DNA of 64,000 nucleotides from Gillisella vitis (GTDB lineage Bacteria; Pseudomonadota; Alphaproteobacteria; Rhizobiales; Rhizobiaceae): NCBI RefSeq assembly GCF_021559775.1, contig NZ_CP056047.1, positions 558,001 to 622,000 of the forward strand, read 5' to 3'. Shown piece by piece: positions 15,880 to 24,607 of this stretch (position 1 is its first letter; each line of letters starts with the position of its first letter). The notes under the pieces were generated by a model. It saw only the letters and a program-made list of their open reading frames with translations, ran no database searches and was not told where the DNA came from. The position numbers and the translations under genes were made by a program.

Positions 15880-16464
15880 TCAGGCGGCTGTGGATTGCGC
15901 TTGCGGTGTGCTGGTGGCTGATGTGGCAGAGGCACTCGCTTGCGCCCCATTCGCGTCTTCGTCTGAGGGCAGCAAGCCCTCTTGCAGACTTTCACCGGAG
16001 CTGGTCATCAACATCCGATCCACCAGCGCATCGCTACTGAACATCTTGCTCATCAGTTCGCTGGTCATGCTCTCTGTCCCGCTTTCGACCGCGCTCGTGG
16101 TGAGCGTGCCGCCGTATTTGGACATGATGGCCTCGGCGCGTTCTTCGGCGGCATTGAGGTTTTCCCAGTCGATATCGATATCCAGTTCGGTGCCGCTATA
16201 GGAAACACCGCCTTCCGTATCGATGGCGACGGGCGTGCTGCCTATTTGTAGCGTCGCCCAGATCTGGCGAGGCGTCGTGTCTAACTCCGTGTTTGCTTCT
16301 GCGGCAGCTATTTCCGCCCACCTCTGCGCGACTCTCGTCGCCATCGTGCTGCTTGAATCGCTTTGGCTCGATGTCGTTTGCGTTGACTGCGCCGTGACGC
16401 CCTCGGATCGGCTTGGAGTATAGGCGTTTGCATAAACTGCCGTGGATGAAATCGTGGTGCTCAA
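15880..16464 (-). CDS. tandem unknown family, member 2
   Basis: 194 aa. TTG start (LSTTISSTAVYANAYTP) with AGGAGGGG directly upstream; the only nearby ATG lies on top of that ribosome site. The conserved core repeats the family pattern: IDIDWENLNAAEERAEAI, SKYGGTLTTSAVESG and SELMSKMFSSDALVDRML. The C-terminal half is almost identical to member 3, including SSGESLQEGLLPSDE, at DNA level as well. The N-terminus is Ser/Thr-rich. Function unknown. Confidence 0.75.
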   Translation of the reverse strand: MSTTISSTAVYANAYTPSRSEGVTAQSTQTTSSQSDSSSTMATRVAQRWAEIAAAEANTELDTTPRQIWATLQIGSTPVAIDTEGGVSYSGTELDIDIDWENLNAAEERAEAIMSKYGGTLTTSAVESGTESMTSELMSKMFSSDALVDRMLMTSSGESLQEGLLPSDEDANGAQASASATSATSTPQAQSTAA

Positions 16465-16504
16465 GTGGACCCCTCCTATGAGCATGGAAATGAAAAACCC
16501 CGGT

Positions 16505-16517
16505 GCCGCAATGCGGC
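16505..16517 (-). terminator. short hairpin between paralogues 2 and 3
   Basis: GCCGCAATGCGGC self-complementary core; on the minus strand it is followed by CACCGGGGTTTTT, so it can end transcription of member 3. A diverged copy sits at about 15860 between members 1 and 2. Confidence 0.45.
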
Positions 16518-16523
16518 GCTCGA

Positions 16524-17078
16524 TCAGGCGGCTGTGGATTGCACTTGCGGTGTGTTGGCGGCTGATGTGGCCGAGGCACTCGCTTGCGCCCCATTCGCCT
16601 CTTCGTCTGAGGGCAGCAAGCCTTCTTGCAGGCTTTCACCGGAACTGGTCATCAACATCCGATCCACCAGCGCATCGCTGCTGAACATCTTGCTCATCAG
16701 TTCGCTGGTCAGACTCTTGTCGCCGCTTTCGACAGCGCTTGCGGTGAGTTTGCCGCCGTGTTTTTCCATGATGGCGGCGGCGCGTTCTTCCGGGGTATCA
16801 AGGTTTTCCCAATCGATACCCTCACCCCATTCCGAAAAGTCGGTTCCCTGTTCGTACGGATTGTATCTGGAGCCGCCTTCATTATAGAGCGTTACAGTTC
16901 CCGTGCTGAGATGCAATACGCCCCATACGGTGGCTGGTTTGCTGTCGGTATCTTCAGCGGGAAGATCTTCCAGCGTTGTGTATTCGGTTTCGTAAAAATC
17001 GTCGGGCAGCCGTGGCGTCTGCTTTGATTGATAAACGCTGCTGGACGATGTCGTGGTGGATGAAATTGTTGTGCTCAA
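16524..17078 (-). CDS. tandem unknown family, member 3
   Basis: 184 aa, first gene of the array. TTG start (LSTTISSTTTSSSSVYQ) with GCGGAGG upstream. It carries STGTVTLYNEGGSRYNPYEQ (shared with member 1), the IDWENLDTPEERAAAIM core, and GGKLTASAVESGDKSLTSEL (shared with 1 and 2). The end is nearly the same as member 2. It thus looks like a mosaic of the other two, consistent with unequal crossing-over or gene conversion. Role unknown. Confidence 0.75.
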   Translation of the reverse strand: MSTTISSTTTSSSSVYQSKQTPRLPDDFYETEYTTLEDLPAEDTDSKPATVWGVLHLSTGTVTLYNEGGSRYNPYEQGTDFSEWGEGIDWENLDTPEERAAAIMEKHGGKLTASAVESGDKSLTSELMSKMFSSDALVDRMLMTSSGESLQEGLLPSDEEANGAQASASATSAANTPQVQSTAA

Positions 17079-17286
17079 CTCGACCTCCGCTTTAATTTTT
17101 AATCGAATTATCAATCAAGGCTTGCGTGTAACTTTCTATCTTTGATTGCATTTCGATGTTTCTCTAAGGTGATTGGCGCGGCGGCCCCATCGTTTTTGTT
17201 TCTGTTAAAAGCTCACCCCTTCACCAGCTTCGCGCCAGCCGCGTCTGCCATTCTCGTGGCAATCTCGAACCAGGCCAGGTTGCGCA

Positions 17287-18120
17287 ATGTCGTCCACTGT
17301 TTTTGTCCGCCCGTTTTCCCGTGTCGCTCGCGCCCTGTTGGCAGGGCTTGGCTGCCTGTCGCTGTCCGTACTCGGCGGTTGCTATTTCGTCACGGATACG
17401 CAGCGGATGAATACGGAAGTGTTTGCCGCCCAGACCGCGCCGACCTGGAACCAGCCGATGGCCGCGCCGCCGACGGAAAAGCCCAATAAATTCCTCGGCC
17501 TGTTCAAGACGCCTTTCCACCAGACCTATGGCATGCCAGCAGCCGAGCCCTATGTTTCGCCCTTTGCTACGCCGATGCAGAAGGCGATTTACGGGCAGAT
17601 GAGCGATGACGGTCATACACTGACTGCCATTCCGCTCGACCGGGTGGACAAGCGCTTCCTGCGGCAGGAGGTTGATTATCCGACCACGGAACGGCCCGGC
17701 ACCATCGTGGTCGATACCAAGGCGCATTATCTCTATCTGGTTGAGGCCAATGGCCGGGCGATGCGCTATGGCGTTGGCCTCGGCAAGCAGGGCTTTGCCT
17801 GGCAGGGCCGGGGCGTCATCCAGTTCAAGAAGACCTGGCCGCGCTGGACGCCAAGCGACGACATGGTCGAGCGTCAGCCCGACATGCGCCAGTTTGCCGC
17901 CGCGCAAGGCGGGCTGGAGCCGGGCCTGCGCAATCCGCTTGGCGCGCGGGCGCTGTATATCTTCCAGAATGGCCGCGACACCCTCTATCGTATCCATGGC
18001 ACGCCCGATTGGCAGTCCGTCGGCAAGGCCGTGTCATCTGGTTGCGTGCGCATGTTCAATCAGGACGTGATTGATCTTTATTCCCGTGTGCGGGACAAGG
18101 CCGAGATCGTGGTGATGTAA
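17287..18120 (+). CDS. L,D-transpeptidase lipoprotein (YkuD fold) 1
   Basis: 277 aa envelope protein with an N-terminal signal and lipobox LGGC (Cys ~31). The YkuD domain spans about residues 138-277: GTIVVDTKAHYLYLVEANG, GLGKQGFAWQG and the catalytic block IHGTPDWQSVGKAVSSGCVRM with the essential His and Cys. Such enzymes make 3-3 crosslinks in peptidoglycan or attach proteins to it. It lacks LysM or other wall-binding domains. A close paralogue follows at 18314 on the same strand. Confidence 0.9.
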   Translation: MSSTVFVRPFSRVARALLAGLGCLSLSVLGGCYFVTDTQRMNTEVFAAQTAPTWNQPMAAPPTEKPNKFLGLFKTPFHQTYGMPAAEPYVSPFATPMQKAIYGQMSDDGHTLTAIPLDRVDKRFLRQEVDYPTTERPGTIVVDTKAHYLYLVEANGRAMRYGVGLGKQGFAWQGRGVIQFKKTWPRWTPSDDMVERQPDMRQFAAAQGGLEPGLRNPLGARALYIFQNGRDTLYRIHGTPDWQSVGKAVSSGCVRMFNQDVIDLYSRVRDKAEIVVM

Positions 18121-18313
18121 GGCTATAGACTGCCACGGTTGAGGCTCTGCCTATCGGCCTGTTGCCGGAACGACACGCAATGGCGCAAATGTGAACGTGT
18201 GTGTGCGCTATTGGCGGTGAAATTCGGGTAATTCCCTGTAGATAGGATCTAGCGGAACAAAACCGCGTAGCGTGCGTTTGTGCGCTGCTGACCAGCAGGA
18301 TGTACCACCGTAT

Positions 18314-19027
18314 ATGACAAGCCCCGATTTTTCCCGCCGTGCCTTTCTTTCTTTTTCCGGCCTTGGAGCGGCAGCTCTTCTGTCCAGTTGCGCCTCGTCC
18401 TATCGCCCTCCGGTGTATGAACAGGGGTCGCTGGGCGGCATGGTGCAGCCCACGGGCCCCATGGCCCCATCCACGCCGGAACTGGACGCCATGTATGGCG
18501 AAGTGGTTGATGGCGGCTTCGTGATTCCGGCCATTCCATACCAGCAGATTCCGCCGCGCTACTATCGCCAGCGGGTCAGCGATCCGACCGGCTATCCGGC
18601 AGGCTCCATCGTTGTCGATACGCCCAACCGCTTCCTCTATCTGGTGGAACAGGGCGGCACGGCCATGCGCTACGGCGTCGGCATTGGCCGCGAGGGCTTT
18701 GCCTGGCAGGGCGAAGGCGTGATCCAGTGGCGGCAGAAATGGCCGAAATGGACGCCGCCGGATGAAATGGTCGCCCGCCAACCGCAACTGGCCAAATATT
18801 CCTCCGCCAATGGCGGCATGGCGCCGGGCCTGATGAACCCGCTGGGCGCGCGCGCGCTCTACATCTTCCAGAACGGCCAGGACACGCTTTACCGCCTGCA
18901 TGGTTCGCCGGAATGGAACTCGATCGGCAAGGCGATGTCGTCGGGCTGTGTGCGGTTGATGAACCAGGACATTATCGACCTCTATGACCGGGTTCCGAAC
19001 AAGGCGCGGATCATCGTCCTGCAATAG
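18314..19027 (+). CDS. L,D-transpeptidase (YkuD fold) 2, Tat-type lipoprotein signal
   Basis: 237 aa. The N-terminus SRRAFLSFSGLGAAALLSSC combines a twin-arginine-like motif with a lipobox Cys, so export as a lipoprotein is likely. YkuD domain: GSIVVDTPNRFLYLVEQGG, GIGREGFAWQGEGV and catalytic LHGSPEWNSIGKAMSSGCVRL. Clear paralogue of the gene upstream, probably by duplication (194 bp apart). ATG at 18314 is chosen because the signal begins there. Role in peptidoglycan 3-3 crosslinking is from family knowledge. Confidence 0.9.
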   Translation: MTSPDFSRRAFLSFSGLGAAALLSSCASSYRPPVYEQGSLGGMVQPTGPMAPSTPELDAMYGEVVDGGFVIPAIPYQQIPPRYYRQRVSDPTGYPAGSIVVDTPNRFLYLVEQGGTAMRYGVGIGREGFAWQGEGVIQWRQKWPKWTPPDEMVARQPQLAKYSSANGGMAPGLMNPLGARALYIFQNGQDTLYRLHGSPEWNSIGKAMSSGCVRLMNQDIIDLYDRVPNKARIIVLQ

Positions 19028-19034
19028 AGATCAA

Positions 19035-19135
19035 GAGAGTCTGTCGGGTTCAGATTGAGCCGGACAGACTCTCAATTTCCTTGTTTTCCTTTGTCTTTTC
19101 GGGAAAACTAGGTTCCAATTTTTACTGACAAACAC
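19035..19135. repeat. RIME/MITE-like dispersed repeat, copy 1
   Basis: A ~100-bp element shared with 48581-48684 and 60076-60177. It starts with an imperfect palindrome (GAGAGTCTGTC...GACAGACTCTC, 19035-19073), continues with a TTTGTCTTTTCGGGAAAA tract, and ends in the inverted complement of its own start (CTGACAAAC). This copy's end forms the last codons and TAA of ohrR. Confidence 0.75.
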
Positions 19136-19565
19136 CCGCATTCAGCTTGCCGCGCAAATCCTGCAATTGATCGCGCAGCGCCGCGATCTCTTCCAGGCTA
19201 CAGCCGGTGGCCGAGCCGATGGCCGCCATCACGCCGAGAGCCTTGTCCTGTAGGGCAGCGCCTGTGGCGGTGAGCGAAACGGTCACCTGTCGCTCATCCT
19301 GGCTTTGGCGTTGGCGGGTGACGTAGCCGGCCTGTTCCAGCCGCTTCAACAGCGGCGACAGCGTGCCGCTGTCCAACCCCAGCCGCTCACCCAGCGCCTT
19401 GACCGCCAGATGGTCGGTTTCCCACAGCACCATCATCACAAGATATTGCGGATAGGTCAGGCCAAGCGGCTCCAGCAGCGGCTTATAGGTGCGCGTCAGT
19501 GCCAGCGATGCGCCGTAAAGCGCAAAGCACAGCTGCTTGTCCAGCACCAGATCCGTCTTGTCCAT
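19122..19565 (-). CDS. ohrR: organic hydroperoxide sensor, MarR-type repressor
   Basis: 147 aa. MarR fold with the redox-sensing Cys of OhrR near the N-terminus (LDKQLCFALYGASLALTR). The recognition helix region is VKALGERLGLDSGTLSPLLKR and the wing TRQRQSQDERQVTVSLT. A second Cys lies at CSLEEI and a third at the very C-terminus (GVCQ), whose codons come from a dispersed repeat. Divergent from ohr with an OhrR-box-like palindrome between. Oxidation of the sensing Cys by organic peroxide releases DNA in known OhrR proteins. Confidence 0.93.
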   Translation of the reverse strand: MDKTDLVLDKQLCFALYGASLALTRTYKPLLEPLGLTYPQYLVMMVLWETDHLAVKALGERLGLDSGTLSPLLKRLEQAGYVTRQRQSQDERQVTVSLTATGAALQDKALGVMAAIGSATGCSLEEIAALRDQLQDLRGKLNAGVCQ

Positions 19566-19640
19566 CGGCCTTATCCTTCATGCAGGTGAGAACACATTCT
19601 CCCAGCCTTGTCATAAAAATGCAATGTGCAAAAAAGAATT

Positions 19641-19660
19641 GCGTGCAATTAAATTGTGTG
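19641..19660. promoter_or_regulatory. OhrR operator-like palindrome
   Basis: GCGTGCAATTAAATTGTGTG, with the perfect core CAATT-A-AATTG at 19646-19656, lies in the ohrR-ohr intergenic region. It resembles the TACAATT/AATTGTA boxes known for OhrR. Confidence 0.7.
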
Positions 19661-19748
19661 ATACCAAGAATGCAGACGCAGCGGCTGGCACGGATGTTCC
19701 GGCCTTGAACCAACCAAAACGACCAGTTTTCAAAAAGGAGAGACTCTC

Positions 19749-20171
19749 ATGGCTATTCTTTACACAACCAAGGCATCTGCAACCGGTGGTCGCGAAGGCC
19801 GCGCCGTCAGCGAAAACGGCGTTCTGGATGTAACACTGACGACGCCGAAGGAATTGGGCGGCAATGGCGCCACCGGCACCAATCCCGAGCAGCTGTTTGC
19901 CGCTGGCTATTCCGCCTGCTTCCTCGGCGCGCTGAAATTTGCCGCCGGCCAGCAGAAGGTCAAGGTGCCTGAAGACGCCAAGGTCACTGCCACGGTCGGT
20001 ATCGGCCCGCGCGAAGACGGCACCGGCTTCGGCATCGAAGTCTCCATCAGCGTTGACCTGCCAGGCATCGACCGCGAAACCGGTGAAAAGCTCGTCGCCG
20101 CCGCCCACATTGTCTGCCCCTACAGCCACGCCATGCGCACGGCAACAGAAGTATCCGCTACGCTGGCCTAA
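19749..20171 (+). CDS. ohr: organic hydroperoxide resistance peroxiredoxin Ohr
   Basis: 140 aa, the usual length. Thiol peroxidase of the Ohr/OsmC fold with both catalytic cysteines, one in FAAGYSACFLGALK and one in AAHIVCPYSHAMR. It reduces organic and fatty-acid hydroperoxides using lipoylated partners. AAGGAGAGA upstream of ATG at 19749. Controlled by the divergent OhrR. A strong hairpin terminator follows at 20191. Confidence 0.96.
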   Translation: MAILYTTKASATGGREGRAVSENGVLDVTLTTPKELGGNGATGTNPEQLFAAGYSACFLGALKFAAGQQKVKVPEDAKVTATVGIGPREDGTGFGIEVSISVDLPGIDRETGEKLVAAAHIVCPYSHAMRTATEVSATLA

Positions 20172-20190
20172 GGCTGGGGTAAAGGATAGG

Positions 20191-20222
20191 CGAAAGGCCG
20201 GTCTGGCGGGACCGGCCTTTCG
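20191..20222 (+). terminator. rho-independent-type terminator of ohr
   Basis: CGAAAGGCCGGT (20191-20202) pairs perfectly with ACCGGCCTTTCG (20211-20222), 8-nt loop, about 20 bp after the ohr stop. Confidence 0.8.
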
Positions 20223-20369
20223 TCGTTTGGGGGAGGGGTAAGCGTGTCACTCTCTTGAGGTCCGCTTTGCGACAAGAGCAGTCATCGCGGCGAATACGCA
20301 CTAATAATCTAGCTGTGGGTTAACAGGTGCGGCTCTTCCTTCTGCAACGCAACGGTGCATAATCTTGGC

Positions 20370-21299
20370 ATGAGCCAGCCGATTCAAAACACCGCCGATG
20401 CCCACCATTACATCCCAAAATTCTATACGAAACGATGGACGACAAACGGCCTGCTCACGATATACAAGCTGACGGAAAATGGTCTGCATATCCGGGAGGG
20501 TTCACCTAAATCGACGGGCTATCTTAGTAAGCTTTACTCCATGAATAGCGTGCCAGCTGAGGAGGCAGCAGACATCGAGAAGGAGTTCTTTGCGCCAGCC
20601 GACACTGTTGCCGAGAAGGCAATGCATGCCCTCGGCAGCGGTCGCACGATATGCAAGGACAACTTCCGCGAGGCGTGGGCTCAGTATATCGTCGGCTTGC
20701 TTATCAGGTGTCCGGAGGACTTAGAGCTGATGCGAGAGAACTGGCTTAACTATGTGGTGGATGTGCCCGCGCATTGGGAGCTTGCCTATGAGGAGACGAG
20801 AGAGCCGGGCGAGCCAGCGACGTTGGCTGACAAAATCAAGCTGATGACACCCGCTGCAGAAGAGAAGTCGATGTTCCGGGCGTACCTCAACCTCTTCAAT
20901 CATCAGAACGTGCTAAACTTTGTGAAGAAGATGCGCTGGTGCGTAAGGGATGTGAGTGGCGCTAACCAGAAGCTACTAACGTCGGATCGACCCGTCATCC
21001 GCACAAACGGACTCCAACAGACAGGCGGGCATATCGCGCTCGCAATCGGGCCTACTAAGCTCTTTCTTGCCGCGCGGAACATCCCGACCATGAACAACCT
21101 TCAAAGGATGACACCTAATGCTGTCGTCAGGAACTATAACAAACAGGTCGTTGAGGGTTCCGGCGGGTTTGTCTATGCCGCTGACCGTAGCCAGACAACC
21201 TTCGTAAAAAGATGGATTGGAACCAATCCCCAGCGTCGCATCGCTCACGGTTTCTTCGACAAGCAGCGCGTAGTTAGGATAATTGACAAGGATATGTAG
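20370..21299 (+). CDS. DUF4238 protein
   Basis: 309 aa. The N-terminal hallmark HHYIPKFYTKRW (residues ~13-24) marks DUF4238. Further blocks are AWAQYIVGLLIRCPEDLELM and LTSDRPVIRTNG, the latter typical of the family's central part. No signal or membrane segment. ATG at 20370; a GTG five codons upstream is also open, and neither has a good ribosome site. It stands alone between the ohr terminator and a histidine kinase. Function unknown; such genes occur patchily among bacteria, which fits an accessory gene. Confidence 0.75.
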   Translation: MSQPIQNTADAHHYIPKFYTKRWTTNGLLTIYKLTENGLHIREGSPKSTGYLSKLYSMNSVPAEEAADIEKEFFAPADTVAEKAMHALGSGRTICKDNFREAWAQYIVGLLIRCPEDLELMRENWLNYVVDVPAHWELAYEETREPGEPATLADKIKLMTPAAEEKSMFRAYLNLFNHQNVLNFVKKMRWCVRDVSGANQKLLTSDRPVIRTNGLQQTGGHIALAIGPTKLFLAARNIPTMNNLQRMTPNAVVRNYNKQVVEGSGGFVYAADRSQTTFVKRWIGTNPQRRIAHGFFDKQRVVRIIDKDM

Positions 21300-21607
21300 G
21301 CCGCCACTGAGGGTTATCCGCCCAAGAAGCTTTGACTTGTCCGCTTCGGGCCAATGACTGACACACGGCCACACCGTGCCTCGCGCAGCCCGGCTCCTAT
21401 CAACGGACCAGCCAATATTGTATCACCGAAAAGCGCGCTTATCCCTAACCCTTTGGCAGTGTTGCGCTCACGCTGGGCGATTTGATGCAACAGCCCCGCG
21501 TCTGGCGTGCTACAGTGACAGCGTTGGACTTGACCTCATCGATTTTCCGACGCTGCCTGCCGAGTCATGGCTTGCTCCGCAAGTCTTCGGCCCTAGAGGG
21601 CCTTTTC
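21300..21607. other. intergenic, nothing recognised
   Basis: About 300 bp between the DUF4238 gene and the kinase gene. The kinase frame stays open back to 21482 but lacks conserved sequence there. AGAGGG before ATG 21608 marks the likely start. Confidence 0.4.
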
Positions 21608-22660
21608 ATGCCAAAGATACCGACACTCCATCTTGAAGCGGCGAGCACGCTTGCCGTGGTGGTGTCTTCCAACGAACCGTTGTTGTTTCTGTCGGACGAC
21701 CTTAGAATTATTGCGGCAAGCACATCGTTCTGTCGGGCGTTCGAAATCGACCCCACGTCCACCTCCGGTAAACGCCTCGGCGACCTTGGCAGCGGCGAAT
21801 GGGCGATGCCCAGGCTTCAGTCGCTGCTGATGGCGACTGCTACCGGCAGCGTAAACGTGGATGCCTACGAGATCGATCTGAAGCGACCAAACCATAAAAC
21901 GCGGCGTTTGGTCGTCAATGCACGAACGCTCGATGACGGCGACCTCAACCATATTCGTCTGCTTCTCGCCATAACCGACGTGACCGACATGCGCGCCGAA
22001 GCGCGCCTGAAAGACGATCTGGTGCGCGACAAAGCCATCCTGTTGCAGGAGGTCCAGCATAGGGTCGCCAACAGTTTGCAGATCATCGCCAGCGTCCTGA
22101 TGCAGAGCGCACGTCGCGTTCAGTCGGAGGAGGCACGCGGACATCTGCACGATGCCCGTCAACGCATCATGTCCATCGCCGCGCTGCAACGGCAGCTTTC
22201 CGCATCCCCCGGCAGCAGCGTTGAACTCGGTGCCTACTTCACGCAACTGTGCCAAAGCCTCGGCGCATCGATGATCGCCGACCCCGAGAGGCTATCGATC
22301 CAGGTGACGGTTGACGATAGTACCGTGGATGCAGACGCATCCGTAAGTCTGGGGCTCGTCGTAACCGAACTGGTGATCAATGCCCTCAAACATGCCTTTC
22401 CAGACGGGCGAGCCGGGATGATCGTCATTGACTATCGGTCGGCGGGCAAGGACTGGGCGCTTACCATTACCGACAACGGTATAGGAATGCCGGTGGGCAG
22501 CGATGCACCCAAGGCGGGATTGGGGACGGGTATTGTGGAAGCCCTCGTTAAAAATATGAACGGTGAAATTACGTTGAGCAGCGCGGAGCCAGGTACGGTG
22601 GTTACAATCAGTCATCGGGAAGCGTCGGACCTTCAGTCTGACTTTTCGCCAGCGGCATAG
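21608..22660 (+). CDS. sensor histidine kinase (HisKA_2/HWE type) with PAS-like domain
   Basis: 350 aa cytosolic kinase. A PAS-like sensor spans about residues 15-120 (LLFLSDDLRIIAASTSFCRAF). The phospho-acceptor helix is LLQEVQHRVANSLQIIASVL (His at ~158), and the HATPase has the N-box VVTELVINALKHAF, G1 DNGIGMP and G2 GLGTGIVEALV. No membrane segment, so the signal is intracellular. This kinase class acts in the alphaproteobacterial general stress response and related branched pathways. The single-domain receiver encoded 170 bp downstream is the natural partner. Confidence 0.88.
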   Translation: MPKIPTLHLEAASTLAVVVSSNEPLLFLSDDLRIIAASTSFCRAFEIDPTSTSGKRLGDLGSGEWAMPRLQSLLMATATGSVNVDAYEIDLKRPNHKTRRLVVNARTLDDGDLNHIRLLLAITDVTDMRAEARLKDDLVRDKAILLQEVQHRVANSLQIIASVLMQSARRVQSEEARGHLHDARQRIMSIAALQRQLSASPGSSVELGAYFTQLCQSLGASMIADPERLSIQVTVDDSTVDADASVSLGLVVTELVINALKHAFPDGRAGMIVIDYRSAGKDWALTITDNGIGMPVGSDAPKAGLGTGIVEALVKNMNGEITLSSAEPGTVVTISHREASDLQSDFSPAA

Positions 22661-22723
22661 GAACAAAACGGCTCCCCAAAACGCTAAAGGTGTTGTGCAG
22701 AAAAACGGCATTGTAGAACGCAT

Positions 22724-22790
22724 AAAATTTTGTTTTCGCATCGTATTTTTCGAAAACTGCTTTCCACTTTTCCGAAAACAAACTCTAAAG
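22724..22790. repeat. fragment of the RIME-like repeat
   Basis: TTTTGTTTTCG ... TTTCCACTTTTCCGAAAA ... CAAACTCTAAAG matches the second half of the dispersed element, between the kinase and receiver genes. Confidence 0.55.
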
Positions 22791-22829
22791 GCCGCAGCAT
22801 TGTGGCTAGCCTCATAGATCGAGTGAACA

Positions 22830-23222
22830 ATGAAGAACGGCAGACCGGTTATCCTGGTCGTAGAAGACAGTCCATTGATAAGAATGGGTGCCATCGATCT
22901 TGTCCTATCGGCGGGCTACGAAGTGTTGGAGGCTGGCGACGCTGACGAGGCAATCCGCATCCTCGAATCGCGAGACGACATTGACCTTGTGTTCACCGAT
23001 GTTCAGATGCCGGGGACGATGGACGGTATCAAATTGTCCCACTACATCCGTGATCGGTGGCCGCCGGTGAAGCTGATCATCGCATCCGGTGCTGCCATTC
23101 TCGAGGAGAGCATGCTGCCTGGCGGAAGCCGCTTCTTCTCGAAGCCCTACGACGAACTGACCATTACCGAGGCAATGGCACAGTTGCTTTTGAGCGAGGA
23201 TCCACACGCCACTATCACCTGA
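22830..23222 (+). CDS. single-domain response regulator (CheY-like receiver)
   Basis: 130 aa, a receiver domain only. Acidic pocket VVEDSPLI, phospho-acceptor Asp in LVFTDVQMPG (about residue 53), Thr/Ser switch region LIIASGAA, and conserved Lys in FFSKPYD. There is no output domain, so it probably relays phosphate or binds a target. Follows the HisKA_2-type kinase. The 3' end overlaps the convergent kinase-like gene by 8 bp. Confidence 0.9.
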   Translation: MKNGRPVILVVEDSPLIRMGAIDLVLSAGYEVLEAGDADEAIRILESRDDIDLVFTDVQMPGTMDGIKLSHYIRDRWPPVKLIIASGAAILEESMLPGGSRFFSKPYDELTITEAMAQLLLSEDPHATIT

Positions 23223-23748
23223 AGCCTTCCTCTATCTCCAGCAAAATCGCCTCGACCACCGCCTCAACCGGCACCGTTGCATAAATAATCGTCGCATTCG
23301 CCGGAATGTCTTCCTTCGTCGCATGCAGCCGCATAATCAGATCCCGCTCTTCTGGCTTTCCGCCGAATTCGTCTTCGGGTCTGCTGGCCAGCCGGTTTTT
23401 AAGGGTGTGCTGATCGACGTCGAGAACGAACACTCCGTCAAAAAGCTCGATAAACCGGGGGAAATTGCGGGAGCCGCCGCAGAAGAAGGAGATCGGGTGG
23501 CTGTGGTCGGCAATCAGCGCTTTGACCTTGTCGATATTCCACAGGTGGTGCCTGTGTCCGAAAGCTACATCCGCAAGACCCTGCGCCAGTGTGGACGCAT
23601 CCAGCGGTTCACCGGTTTGCGGGTCGCCCTGGTAGGCCAGTTCACGATCACCGTGGATGACATGGTAGCCGCGCCGTTGCAGTTCGGTGGCAACGGAGGT
23701 CTTGCCGGTTCCTGAAACGCCTTCGATCAGAATATTGCGCTGGCCCAT
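23215..23748 (-). CDS. P-loop nucleotide kinase-like protein
   Basis: 177 aa. Walker A ILIEGVSGTGKTSVATEL (residues ~5-22), a base-contact region GYHVIHGDRELAYQGDP, and an acidic Walker-B-like FDGVFVLDVD followed by the LID-like stretch TLKNRLASRPEDEFGGKPEE. The pattern fits the AAA_18/shikimate-kinase-like small kinases, substrate unknown. The start at 23748 (MGQRNILIEG) is preferred; a 32-residue upstream extension lacks conserved sequence. Its tail overlaps the response regulator gene by 8 bp. Confidence 0.75.
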   Translation of the reverse strand: MGQRNILIEGVSGTGKTSVATELQRRGYHVIHGDRELAYQGDPQTGEPLDASTLAQGLADVAFGHRHHLWNIDKVKALIADHSHPISFFCGGSRNFPRFIELFDGVFVLDVDQHTLKNRLASRPEDEFGGKPEERDLIMRLHATKEDIPANATIIYATVPVEAVVEAILLEIEEGFR

Positions 23749-23939
23749 GCCTGCGTCCCTTCGTTCATCCGTGCGGCTGTGACTGTTGTGAAACATCGTC
23801 CGGCTGCTGCTTCGGTTCAGTTTCATACAAGCCAGAACTGGCACATCAGGTTGTGCAATTTATTGGCGCCTCCATGACCGCAAAGCGGAGAGGGTCAGTC
23901 TTGGCCTGGATCGGGCCTTGACCGGTCCAAGGTCCTGGA

Positions 23940-24476
23940 TCACTTCTCCAGATCAGCGGCGGTGAAAACCGGCAATACCGCAAGCTCAGGCGCGTTTGTG
24001 ATATGAGGACTGCCGTTCCCCCGCCAGATTGCGCAAACGACGGCAAGAATGTCTGCTTGCTCTGCCAAGGCCAATCGATGCGCGTCGGCGACGGCGCCGC
24101 CTGTGGTGATCACGTCCTCTATGAAGGTGATCCGGCGGCCCCGGACATCCTGTCCTTCTATCGCGCGGCACGTGCCATAGGCTTTTGCCTCCTTCCGGAT
24201 AAAGGCGGCGGGAAGTCCTGTTTCCAACGAAATCGCGGTGACAAGCGGAATACCGCCGAGTTCCAGACCAGCAAGGATTTCGGTTGTGGGGGGAAGCAGG
24301 GAGGCCATGGCCTTTGCCAGTTCTCTCAAGAGAACCGGGTTTCCCTCGAAGCGATATTTATCGAAGTAACGGTTGGAGACCTGGCCGGAGCGCAACACGA
24401 ATTCGCCCTCAAGGGTCGCCGTGGCTGCTATTTGTCTGGCGAGTTCCGCCAATGGGGAGGGCGCATTTCCAGTCAT
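23940..24476 (-). CDS. pyrE: orotate phosphoribosyltransferase
   Basis: 178 aa. It joins orotate to PRPP to give OMP in pyrimidine synthesis. The PRPP loop is RRITFIEDVITTGGAVADA, with the upstream GLELGGIPLVTAIS and FIRKEAKAYGT (flexible-loop Lys residues). Start ATG 24476; the longer frame to 24572 adds unconserved sequence. It is somewhat short for the family and is not near other pyr genes, so it may be a second or specialised copy. Confidence 0.82.
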   Translation of the reverse strand: MTGNAPSPLAELARQIAATATLEGEFVLRSGQVSNRYFDKYRFEGNPVLLRELAKAMASLLPPTTEILAGLELGGIPLVTAISLETGLPAAFIRKEAKAYGTCRAIEGQDVRGRRITFIEDVITTGGAVADAHRLALAEQADILAVVCAIWRGNGSPHITNAPELAVLPVFTAADLEK

Positions 24477-24607
24477 TTTCGGCCTCTCTAAACCTGTCGC
24501 AAATGCCGGATGGCTACACCGATTATGCGCATGCAACAAGCGCAAGTTGATAGATAGATGCGCCCTTATCACTTGAGTTCAATGTTGAGATTAGCTTTGC
24601 GGGTGCT

